Source: Candidatus Woesearchaeota archaeon
GTDB taxonomy: Archaea; Nanobdellota; Nanobdellia; Woesearchaeales; JAHWHD01
Length of the DNA stretch: 5,236 nucleotides
Direction: 5' to 3'
Assembly (NCBI GenBank): GCA_019323525.1
Contig: JAHWHD010000108.1
Location: 1 to 5,236, forward strand
The notes beneath the pieces are model-generated. The model worked only from the letters and a program-made list of their open reading frames with translations, had not been told where the DNA came from and searched no databases. Positions 1 through 5,098 of the stretch are shown here, in pieces (the first letter of the stretch is position 1; every line of letters begins with the position of its first letter). The position numbers and the translations under genes are program-made.

Positions 1-1
1 A

Positions 2-265
2 GTTGAAGCTGATGACCGCGGTTTTTATCCGAGCTATCTGGAAGTCAACAAGTTCGACAGGGTAAGGATAACTTTCAAGGTAAGAGACGAAAATATTGAC
101 AGGGGCGGTTTAGAGTTCAAGAGCTATATGTTTGAAGACACAGGAATTGTACCTCCAGGAGAAGAAGCTACAGTTGAATTCATTGTCTCAGAGACTTTCA
201 TGATACGAAGTTATTGGCCTGAGACAAGCGTTACAAAGGCAGCTCTTAAGGTGCAAGTAGTATAA
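2..265 (+). CDS. C-terminal part of a cupredoxin-like domain protein (5' end outside window)
   Basis: This is an open frame that enters from the left edge and ends at TAA 263-265, giving 87 residues of the C-terminus. The string FYPSYLEVNKFDRVRITFKV, followed by VPPGEEATVEFIV and SYWPE, has the spacing of the cupredoxin-like beta-sandwich family (an 'F.P..leV.kGD.VritF' strand, then 'v.PGe..tveF' and a last strand pair). The type 1 copper ligands are not visible: the fragment has no His and no Cys, and the usual Cys position before the last strand reads IRSYWPE. The visible domain therefore probably does not bind copper through a classical site, although ligands could lie in the missing N-terminal part. 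Such proteins are normally exported or membrane-anchored, but the signal region is outside the window. Fold assignment is fairly confident; the role is unknown. Confidence 0.7.
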   Translation, partial: VEADDRGFYPSYLEVNKFDRVRITFKVRDENIDRGGLEFKSYMFEDTGIVPPGEEATVEFIVSETFMIRSYWPETSVTKAALKVQVV

Positions 266-267
266 TA

Positions 268-284
268 TTTCTTTTTTCTTTTTT
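268..284 (+). terminator. T-rich archaeal terminator after the cupredoxin-like gene
   Basis: Runs of T (TTTC, six T, C, six T) begin three bases after the TAA stop at 263-265. Archaeal RNA polymerase terminates at U-rich tracts without needing a hairpin, so this is a good candidate for the 3' end of the rightward transcript. It lies between two convergent genes. The opposite strand here is A-rich and offers no comparable U-tract for the leftward radical SAM gene. Confidence 0.6.
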
Positions 285-300
285 AAAATGTATTAGAATA

Positions 301-1758
301 TCATCCGCCAAGGTTCTTTACTATCTTCTCAATCTGTTCCCTTTCTTCAGATGTTTTGTTTGACATTAACCTTGAAACTCTTTCAGAGTCTCTATAAGCC
401 TCCTGGTGCGCTTTTATTTTAAGTTCAAGCAACTTTTTCTGGGAAATCATTGGATGAGACCCTGGCAATCCTTCTGGTTCGATGCTCCATCTCTCTCTGT
501 CAACATGCGTGAACTGCCTTGCTTCTAGCTCAGGATACAAATGTATATTTTCATTTACCCAGTTCCAGAGTTGAGTCCCTGGATGGATCTGGAGCAGTTT
601 CATCATGGGGTAATCAGCAGGCAGCGTTCTCATGGTTTCTATTGTCAGGTCTATGTCGTCCAATGTCTCCTCTGGAAAACCGATGATAAACCCTGTTGCT
701 GTCCTAACATTATACTTCCTGAACATTTCTAGCACTTCTATGATCTGCTCATCCCTAACCTCTGCCTTTGGACCTGCAGTCACATACTTTCTCCTTGCTT
801 CATGAGTCTCAACCCCTATAAAGATAGACTCGAGCCCGTATTTTGCAGCAAGCTCTATTTTTTCTTTGGTGGCTGTCTGCACTGTTCCTGAACCAGAAGT
901 TGTTAAACCCTTGCTTGCGAACATCTGAAACAAGCGTGCCAGCTCATCCTCTTCTCTTAAGAAAATATCATCATCATCCAACCTGACGCTTTCCAGCTCA
1001 GGAAGCCCTATCTCCTGTCTTAATCGTTCTATGAGTTCAAGTTCAGCTTTTACACTCTCGACACTTCTGTATCTGTACCCTCCGATAGAGATTTCAGAGA
1101 AACAGAAAACGCACCTGTTCGAACACCCTCTTGAAGTCATTATTCCAATCATATTGTCGCTTATATGTCTGTATAGTGAACTTTTCAATTTCCCAAAATT
1201 ATCAGCCAACAACTCCCAACCTCTGACCGACAGAGTATCTAGGTCAGTTACAGATTCGCTTTTTCCTGTGTACTGTGTTTCTCCATTATTGTTCTTGAAA
1301 CTTATCCCGGGAACGTCTATTAAAGCATCATTTTCAACGCCGCCAGACTCTGAGACACTCTCCAAGAACTTCTTAAACGAAACCTCTGCCTCGCCGACAA
1401 AAACTGCATCGCAATACTGCAACATCTCTTCGGTCCTTGCACTTGCATAAGGTCCGCCGCACACTTTTACAGGAATCTCTGGAAAGCTTTTAAGGATCTT
1501 TATCGCCTCAGGCATACTATCTGTATACCCCGCCACTCCTAATACAGCAGGGTTAAAAGAACGTACATCTGCTATGAACCTGTCTAACTCGTCAAGCTCA
1601 TAGAACCCGCCATCAAAGATCGCGATTCTTCCAGTATAACTCAGGTTCATCAACTCTCCTGCTAAGACCACCAGACCTCTTGACGCGCGTCTTGCTCCTT
1701 TCCTGTCCCAGCCAACTGAAGGCGGCTTTACCAGGGCAACATCTAGTTTGTAGCTCAT
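301..1758 (-). CDS. B12-binding-fold radical SAM protein, substrate unknown
   Basis: This 485-residue protein has the two-domain layout of the B12-binding/radical SAM superfamily. Residues about 1-140 form a Rossmann-like cobalamin-binding fold, with FDGG at 48-51, CGGPYAS at 100-106 and VGEAE at 121-125. The radical SAM barrel starts at about 203, with the iron-sulfur motif CSNRCVFC (Cys212, Cys216, Cys219) and an aromatic residue before the last Cys. Further barrel signatures are DDDDIF at 261-266, FIGVET at 313-318 and GFIIGFPEET at 356-365. The Rossmann part lacks the DxHxxG motif that supplies the lower axial cobalt ligand, so cobalamin, if bound, would be base-off without a His ligand, or the domain may be vestigial. 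The charged C-terminal tail (about 435-485) is probably helical. The ATG at 1758 is supported by a TATA box about 31 nt upstream. The gene is leftward and monocistronic as far as visible. Family members modify small molecules, lipids, RNA or proteins; nothing here fixes the substrate. Confidence 0.9.
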   Translation of the reverse strand: MSYKLDVALVKPPSVGWDRKGARRASRGLVVLAGELMNLSYTGRIAIFDGGFYELDELDRFIADVRSFNPAVLGVAGYTDSMPEAIKILKSFPEIPVKVCGGPYASARTEEMLQYCDAVFVGEAEVSFKKFLESVSESGGVENDALIDVPGISFKNNNGETQYTGKSESVTDLDTLSVRGWELLADNFGKLKSSLYRHISDNMIGIMTSRGCSNRCVFCFSEISIGGYRYRSVESVKAELELIERLRQEIGLPELESVRLDDDDIFLREEDELARLFQMFASKGLTTSGSGTVQTATKEKIELAAKYGLESIFIGVETHEARRKYVTAGPKAEVRDEQIIEVLEMFRKYNVRTATGFIIGFPEETLDDIDLTIETMRTLPADYPMMKLLQIHPGTQLWNWVNENIHLYPELEARQFTHVDRERWSIEPEGLPGSHPMISQKKLLELKIKAHQEAYRDSERVSRLMSNKTSEEREQIEKIVKNLGG

Positions 1759-1784
1759 AAAATCCTGGAATTACAAGCATATTC

Positions 1785-1794
1785 TTATATTTTT
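1785..1794 (-). promoter_or_regulatory. TATA box for the radical SAM gene
   Basis: Read on the minus strand this is AAAAATATAA. Its centre is about 31 nt before the ATG whose first base is 1758, so the predicted start of transcription (about 26 nt downstream of the box centre) falls a few bases before the start codon. That implies a leaderless or nearly leaderless mRNA, which fits the lack of a convincing ribosome binding site directly before this ATG. Confidence 0.5.
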
Positions 1795-1803
1795 GTTTCA
1801 AAA

Positions 1804-1811
1804 CATATATT
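1804..1811 (+). promoter_or_regulatory. Candidate TATA box for the 96-residue membrane protein gene
   Basis: The sequence CATATATT is centred near 1808, placing the predicted transcription start near 1834, three bases before the ATG at 1837. A second TATA-like tract, TTTAAATA at 1822-1829, would put the start inside the coding region, and the frame has no later in-frame start, so the upstream box is preferred. AAGGT at 1829-1833 resembles a ribosome binding site but lies only 3 nt from the ATG. Confidence 0.4.
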
Positions 1812-1836
1812 AAGAGTTTTATTTAAATAAGGTAAT

Positions 1837-2127
1837 ATGAAAACCCTCAATATAACATTCACACCGCTTTCTGCTATAATCGGGGCTCTGTCAGGAGCAC
1901 TTCTCCAGCTAAACGGCCAGGACCCTGTCAACGGCTGCAGCTACCTTGACCCGATAACTGTCGATATATTTGCGATACTATTTTCTTTATTTCTTATAAT
2001 CGAAGGCGTTTACAAGATTATAAAAGATATCGACAAACCATTCTGGTCAAATTTTACAAGGTTTGTAAGAATCAGTCTAGGGTTTGCAGTCCTGACCATA
2101 CATATATTGCAGTTCGTGCATAAATAA
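1837..2127 (+). CDS. Small three-helix membrane protein of unknown function
   Basis: This 96-residue protein is not recognised as a member of any family. Three hydrophobic stretches fit membrane helices at about residues 9-25, 40-58 and 77-94. The loop between the first two (LNGQDPVNGCSYLDP) is polar and holds the only Cys (34). The loop between the second and third (KIIKDIDKPFWSNFTRFVR) is basic, so by the positive-inside rule it should face the cytoplasm, leaving the Cys-containing loop outside. Coding status rests on the consistent membrane pattern, a full-length frame from ATG to TAA, codon use similar to its neighbours, and a divergent promoter region. It is separated from the downstream thioredoxin gene by 92 nt that contain a separate promoter, so it is probably its own transcription unit. 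Confidence 0.75.
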   Translation: MKTLNITFTPLSAIIGALSGALLQLNGQDPVNGCSYLDPITVDIFAILFSLFLIIEGVYKIIKDIDKPFWSNFTRFVRISLGFAVLTIHILQFVHK

Positions 2128-2171
2128 TAAAACTCGGCTTCTGAATTCATACTGTAATGTGCAGTACATCA

Positions 2172-2190
2172 AAGCATTTAAATAATGCTT
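2172..2190. promoter_or_regulatory. Perfect 7-5-7 inverted repeat over the TATA box: candidate operator
   Basis: AAGCATT (2172-2178) and its exact reverse complement AATGCTT (2184-2190) flank the 5-nt spacer TAAAT. The repeat contains the TATA box of the thioredoxin operon. A protein bound here would be expected to block TBP/TFB, the usual way archaeal repressors work. The operon encodes a winged-helix protein as its second gene, the obvious candidate for binding. No second full copy of the repeat was seen in the window. Confidence 0.5.
2177..2184 (+). promoter_or_regulatory. TATA box of the thioredoxin operon
   Basis: TTTAAATA, preceded by the purine-containing AAAGCA that could serve as the BRE. 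The box centre is near 2180, so transcription is predicted to start near 2206, about 14 nt before the ATG at 2220. This leaves a short leader that includes the GGTGA ribosome binding site. Confidence 0.6.
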
Positions 2191-2208
2191 CCATTATTTA
2201 ACAGTACT

Positions 2209-2213
2209 GGTGA
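2209..2213 (+). promoter_or_regulatory. Ribosome binding site of the thioredoxin gene
   Basis: GGTGA matches the archaeal anti-Shine-Dalgarno complement and lies 6 nt before the ATG at 2220. It fixes that start and shows that this operon, unlike the divergent pair to its left, is translated from a leadered mRNA. Confidence 0.65.
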
Positions 2214-2219
2214 ACTAAA

Positions 2220-2525
2220 ATGAAAGAACTTAACAATGAAAATTTCAAGGACGAGATAAACTCAGGTTTAGCAGTTGTAGACTTTTTCGCTCCATGGTGC
2301 GGTCCATGCAGGATGATGGGTCCTGTGTTTGAAGAGCTAAGTGAAGAGATGCAAGACGTAAAGTTTTTCAAGGTCAACACAGAAGAGAACAACGAACTTG
2401 CAAGAACATATGCAGTGATGAGCATACCCTGCTTTATTGTGTTCAAAGACGGCGAGGAGATTGACAGGATCATAGGCGGTATGCCAAAAGACGTTTTAAA
2501 GAAAAGGATCGAGGCATTGAAATGA
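2220..2525 (+). CDS. trxA: Thioredoxin
   Basis: This 101-residue single-domain thioredoxin is about the usual size of the family and acts as a cytoplasmic dithiol-disulfide oxidoreductase. The active site is WCGPC (residues 26-30; catalytic Cys27 and Cys30), preceded by the buried Asp21 in VVDFFAPW. The cis-proline is Pro70 in MSIPCF; the next residue is Cys71, where classical thioredoxins have Thr. That adds a third Cys close to the active-site face. There is no signal peptide or membrane helix. It is the first gene of a three-gene operon: its stop overlaps the start of the winged-helix regulator by 4 nt (ATGA), so the two are probably translationally coupled. Reduction would come from a thioredoxin reductase or a ferredoxin-dependent enzyme not present in this window. 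Confidence 0.93.
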   Translation: MKELNNENFKDEINSGLAVVDFFAPWCGPCRMMGPVFEELSEEMQDVKFFKVNTEENNELARTYAVMSIPCFIVFKDGEEIDRIIGGMPKDVLKKRIEALK

Positions 2526-2866
2526 TAGACTTTGCATGTAAAAGATTCCAGCTTAGAGATGTCATAAAGTGCGCACTAGGTCTTAGCAAAGCAGACCTTA
2601 GACTCATGCAGTTTTTAATGGAGAGTGATGAATGGCACACTACTGATGTTCTTGCAAAAAAGCTTAACCTTAACCTCTCTACAATCCAGAGAGGTGTAAA
2701 GAAACTCTACGAAAAAAAGGTCTTGCTAAGGTCCCAGACCAACCTCGACCAAGGAGGTTATGTCTTTAATTACAAGATAAAACCAAAACCTGCTTTAAGA
2801 GATCTTATCATGGACATCGTGAATAACTGGGTCAAGACACTTGGCACTGAACTCAACACGTGGTAA
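2522..2866 (+). CDS. Winged helix-turn-helix transcriptional regulator
   Basis: This is a 114-residue archaeal winged-helix protein with the general look of the MarR/TrmB-type DNA-binding domains. Residues about 22-35 form the first helix, WHTTDVLAKKLNLN (38-51) the second, and LSTIQRGVKKLYEKKVL (52-68) the recognition helix. The wing is about 70-87 (RSQTNLDQGGYVFNYKIK). The C-terminus (about 90-112) is probably a dimerising helix. Two cysteines, Cys6 and Cys17, lie in the N-terminal segment before the winged helix; together with the thioredoxin next door they could act as a redox switch, but this is inference. The start overlaps the thioredoxin stop by 4 nt. It is likely to control its own operon through the inverted repeat over the TATA box. 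The ligand or signal cannot be read from the sequence. Confidence 0.85.
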   Translation: MIDFACKRFQLRDVIKCALGLSKADLRLMQFLMESDEWHTTDVLAKKLNLNLSTIQRGVKKLYEKKVLLRSQTNLDQGGYVFNYKIKPKPALRDLIMDIVNNWVKTLGTELNTW

Positions 2867-2868
2867 AC

Positions 2869-3159
2869 ATGAACCTGCTAAAGACAAATATTATAGTTGA
2901 CATCATAGCTTTTGTATTTTTCATACCTGTAACAATCTCGTCATTTGTACTTTATTACATCATGCCCAAGGGTACTGGCGGGAGCCATGCTGTAACAGTC
3001 CTTAGCTTAACGCGAGGAGAATGGGTATCGGCGCATTACATTACTGGTTTTATATTTATAGCATTGATGATAACTCATTTAATCCTTCACTGGAGATTTA
3101 TTAAGAATATCCCTGGGTGTTTGAAACATAAAGCAGAACAAAAACAATTAAAAAAATAA
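2869..3159 (+). CDS. DUF4405-type small membrane protein, possible cytochrome b-like subunit
   Basis: This 96-residue membrane protein has two clear helices (about 6-31 and 57-76) joined by a loop containing PKGTGGSH and LTRGEW. The pattern TR..W...H...G followed by H...HW (Arg49, Trp52, His56, Gly60, His70, His74, Trp75) is the signature I associate with DUF4405 proteins, which resemble the membrane anchor of formate dehydrogenase and other cytochrome b561-like proteins; His residues in such helices often ligate heme. Whether this short version binds heme is unknown. A basic tail (KHKAEQKQLKK) follows and should be cytoplasmic. I chose the ATG at 2869, 2 nt after the regulator's stop; a GTG at 2860 in the same frame would add three residues and overlap that gene by 7 nt. 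As the last operon gene it links thiol chemistry to the membrane, perhaps as an electron entry or exit point. Confidence 0.8.
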   Translation: MNLLKTNIIVDIIAFVFFIPVTISSFVLYYIMPKGTGGSHAVTVLSLTRGEWVSAHYITGFIFIALMITHLILHWRFIKNIPGCLKHKAEQKQLKK

Positions 3160-3160
3160 T
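3138..3160 (-). terminator. U-rich terminator for the leftward orphan gene, inside the opposite gene's 3' end
   Basis: On the minus strand this reads as T-rich runs (seven T, then four T) beginning about 20 nt past the TAG stop at 3180-3182. It overlaps the last codons of the convergent DUF4405 gene (the lysine codons of its tail), so one A/T tract encodes a basic tail on one strand and probably ends transcription on the other. The rightward operon has no similar T-run in the 20-nt gap between the genes, which is merely pyrimidine-rich. Confidence 0.45.
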
Positions 3161-3179
3161 ATTATTCCCTTCTCCGTTT

Positions 3180-3995
3180 CTATCCCCTTCTTCCTTCTAA
3201 GCGTTCAGCAGCATCTTGCCTTACAACTTCATGCTCTCTTTCGTCATCCCTTCTTTCTTTTAACCTTTCAATAGCTTGCTCAGTACCAATGTCTTTAAGG
3301 ATAGGGAGCAAGTCTAACCTAATGTAATAATCAAAGAAATCCCCTGACTCTTCTGCTTTTTCTATCTCATGCGCAAGTATGCTTCCAGCGATTTGATACA
3401 ATCTCTCTCTTGTTACCTGCTCAGGCAACCCTGCTCTAATTGCGCCGACATCAATCTTCCTCCCAAAACACTCCATACGAGCAAGGTATGCTTCATCCCT
3501 TGTGGCTCGTTCCCTGTGCGAATAAGACCTTAGAATACCAACAAAATCTCTTCTTGCCTTCAATCTAAGACTTTCATCAACAACATGCGACCCTAGATAC
3601 AAAAGAGCTGCATCACAATCTTGCTTTTCAAGTTCCTGAACGATTAAGACTCTACACTCCTTAGCAATACGGTCAAGTTGATTAGGTCCCAAGCCATTTC
3701 TTCTTATATCTTCATAAATGAAATTAGCTTCCCATTCTCTACCACCTGTAATCAAGGTACCACTAGTATTGTTAGGATCAATAATGTGCTGAAATAAAGC
3801 ATCCAGTTCAAGATCACAAGTCCTAAATCCCACATCTGGCGCTGGTAAATCAGCAGGATGAACTCCAGCCACGGCTTGTAAAATGCTACCAAGACTATAA
3901 TCGCAATTAGCAAAGTATAACTCTCCGCCTCTACCAGATACTAATCTATCTATAGTCCCTGCTAATTTCTCAAGAATCTCAACTTTATATTCCAT
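3180..3995 (-). CDS. Orphan protein with a HEAT-like C-terminal motif, function unknown
   Basis: The protein is 271 residues from the ATG at 3995 and I do not recognise the family. It looks soluble, mostly alpha-helical and highly charged. The last 45 residues (227-271: LPILKDIGTEQAIERLKERR, then a DDEREHEVVRQDAAERL segment) resemble one HEAT-like repeat of the PBS-lyase type (helix, D-IG-AI, helix, D, VR-AA-L), a common protein-interaction scaffold. The part before it has no motif I can name. The frame extends upstream to a TTG at 4064, which would add MSLADMLYYILIIFLYLTES and three more residues, a membrane-like N-terminus. I prefer the ATG at 3995 because a TATA box at 4018-4025 sits about 26 nt before it, predicting a leaderless mRNA starting at this codon, and because an AT-rich promoter read as codons naturally gives hydrophobic residues. 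It is convergent with the thioredoxin operon. Confidence 0.7.
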   Translation of the reverse strand: MEYKVEILEKLAGTIDRLVSGRGGELYFANCDYSLGSILQAVAGVHPADLPAPDVGFRTCDLELDALFQHIIDPNNTSGTLITGGREWEANFIYEDIRRNGLGPNQLDRIAKECRVLIVQELEKQDCDAALLYLGSHVVDESLRLKARRDFVGILRSYSHRERATRDEAYLARMECFGRKIDVGAIRAGLPEQVTRERLYQIAGSILAHEIEKAEESGDFFDYYIRLDLLPILKDIGTEQAIERLKERRDDEREHEVVRQDAAERLEGRRG

Positions 3996-4017
3996 GAAAC
4001 CTAGAGATTCTGTTAAG

Positions 4018-4025
4018 TATAAAAA
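4018..4025 (-). promoter_or_regulatory. TATA box for the orphan gene, deciding its start
   Basis: On the minus strand this reads TTTTTATA. The distance from its centre to the ATG at 3995 is about 26 nt, the canonical TATA-to-start spacing in archaea, so transcription should begin at or next to the A of the start codon. It lies inside the optional N-terminal extension that would begin at TTG 4064. If this promoter is real, that extension is not translated from this transcript. Confidence 0.5.
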
Positions 4026-4081
4026 GATTATTAGGATATAATATAGCATATCTGCTAATGACAATATGCTTAATTCTGCAG

Positions 4082-4112
4082 AAAAATATAATTAAAACAA
4101 TAAAAAAATAAA
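4082..4112 (-). terminator. U-rich terminator after the TFB gene
   Basis: Beginning 11 nt past the TGA stop (4124-4126), the minus strand has a series of T-runs: TTTATTTTTTTATTG, TTTTAATTATA and TTTTT. This is a typical archaeal hairpin-free termination region and separates TFB transcription from the orphan gene on the same strand. Confidence 0.6.
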
Positions 4113-4123
4113 GACTAAAGACC

Positions 4124-5053
4124 TCACTTCCTCTTCCGTTTCTTAGTCTTCTTTATCTCCTTCTCAAGCTTTAACTTGTCAAGAAGCTCTTTATACCTGT
4201 TCCTGATAGTGACCTCAGTAACTCCTGCAACATCAGCTACTTCCCTTTGAGTCCTTTTCTCTCCGTGTATCAAAGCAGATACGTATAGAGCAGCTGCAGC
4301 TATACCTGTAGGTCCTCTACCGCTAGTAAGCTCAGCTTTCTGTGCAGCCTCAAGTATGTCAATAGCCCTTGACTGTGTCTCTGCTGACAGCTTAAGAGCA
4401 GAACTGAACCTTGGAATGTAATCTGCTGGGTTGCTTGGAAGTATGCTTATTCCTAGCTCCCTTGTTACAAACCTGTAGGTTCTTCCTATCTCTTTCTTCT
4501 CAATACCAGAAGCTTCTGATAACTCGTCAAGTGTCCTAGGAACCTCGTGTCTTCTGCAAGCTGCATAAAGAGCGCCTGCAACAACAGATTCCATGCTCCT
4601 GCCTCTAACTAACCCACGCTGTACAGCTAATGTATAGATCCTTGCAGCCTCTTCCTCAACAGCTTTAGGAAGTTTAAGATAGCTAGACACTCTTTTCAGT
4701 TCAGCTAAAGCCAACTTTAGGTTTCTTTCAATAGCAGTTGAAATCCTGTACTGCCACTTCCTTAACCTGAAAAACTTGTTCCTGTCTTTTTTACTGCCAA
4801 GTTTATAGAAATCACCTTTCTGACCAACCTCTGTTCCTAAACCTTGATCAAACTGTGTATAAGTCATAGGAGCTCCTGTCCTACGTCTTGACTGGCCAGA
4901 TTCTGTCTCGAACTCTCTCCACTCCTGGCCAAAGTCTACCATCTTATCTTCGATTACAAGACCGCAATCTTTACAGATAACCTCTCCCTTTTCCCTGTTC
5001 CAGAAAAGGTTTATACCCCCGCATTCAGGGCATTTTTTTACAAATGTTGCCAT
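4124..5053 (-). CDS. tfb: Transcription initiation factor IIB (TFB)
   Basis: This is a complete 309-residue TFB, the archaeal TFIIB homologue. It recognises the BRE next to TBP-bound TATA boxes and recruits RNA polymerase. The N-terminal zinc ribbon has Cys8, Cys11, Cys27 and Cys30 (CPEC and CKDC). The B-reader/linker region contains WREFE and RRRTGAPMTYTQFDQGLGTE (56-75). Two cyclin folds follow, roughly 105-200 (ending TYRFVTRELGI) and 205-297, the second with the BRE-contacting helix-turn-helix (TQREVADVAGVTEVTIRNRY, about 268-287). Length and domain order are normal for the family. The C-terminus ends in a strongly basic tail (KKTKKRKRK) that many TFBs lack. The ATG at 5053 is backed by an AGGTGGT ribosome binding site 5 nt upstream and by the family's normal N-terminus. 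Whether the genome has further TFB paralogues cannot be told from this window. Confidence 0.96.
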   Translation of the reverse strand: MATFVKKCPECGGINLFWNREKGEVICKDCGLVIEDKMVDFGQEWREFETESGQSRRRTGAPMTYTQFDQGLGTEVGQKGDFYKLGSKKDRNKFFRLRKWQYRISTAIERNLKLALAELKRVSSYLKLPKAVEEEAARIYTLAVQRGLVRGRSMESVVAGALYAACRRHEVPRTLDELSEASGIEKKEIGRTYRFVTRELGISILPSNPADYIPRFSSALKLSAETQSRAIDILEAAQKAELTSGRGPTGIAAAALYVSALIHGEKRTQREVADVAGVTEVTIRNRYKELLDKLKLEKEIKKTKKRKRK

Positions 5054-5058
5054 GATTA

Positions 5059-5065
5059 ACCACCT
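5059..5065 (-). promoter_or_regulatory. Ribosome binding site of the TFB gene
   Basis: On the minus strand AGGTGGT stands 5 nt before the ATG at 5053, a good match to the archaeal anti-Shine-Dalgarno complement. It shows that the TFB mRNA carries a leader. The leader length depends on which TATA tract is used: CATAAATTA near 5087-5095 would give a leader of about 12 nt, and the stronger AAATATATAAATA near 5151-5163 would give about 75 nt. Confidence 0.6.
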
Positions 5066-5098
5066 ACATAGATATTTCTAATCCTAATTTATGAAAAA

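Noticed and set aside
541..732. 63-codon rightward open frame
   Set aside because: It lies wholly antisense to the radical SAM gene, its product shows no motif, and it has no promoter or ribosome binding site. It is a shadow frame.
1031..1450. 139-codon rightward open frame with a hydrophobic N-terminus
   Set aside because: It is antisense to the radical SAM core, including the conserved iron-sulfur motif, and its Ser/Leu/Pro-rich product is typical of a complementary-strand shadow.
1613..1801. 62-codon leftward open frame
   Set aside because: It overlaps the start of the radical SAM gene in another frame and would run across that gene's promoter; the product has no family resemblance.
2150..2166. 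TACTG-N7-CAGTA hairpin as a terminator for the 96-residue membrane protein gene
   Set aside because: The stem is only 5 bp and no U-run follows, so it does not look like an archaeal terminator; it is better considered with the promoter motifs.
2198..2473. 91-codon leftward open frame
   Set aside because: It is antisense to the thioredoxin gene, which has unmistakable family motifs; the product is low-complexity Ser/Leu-rich.
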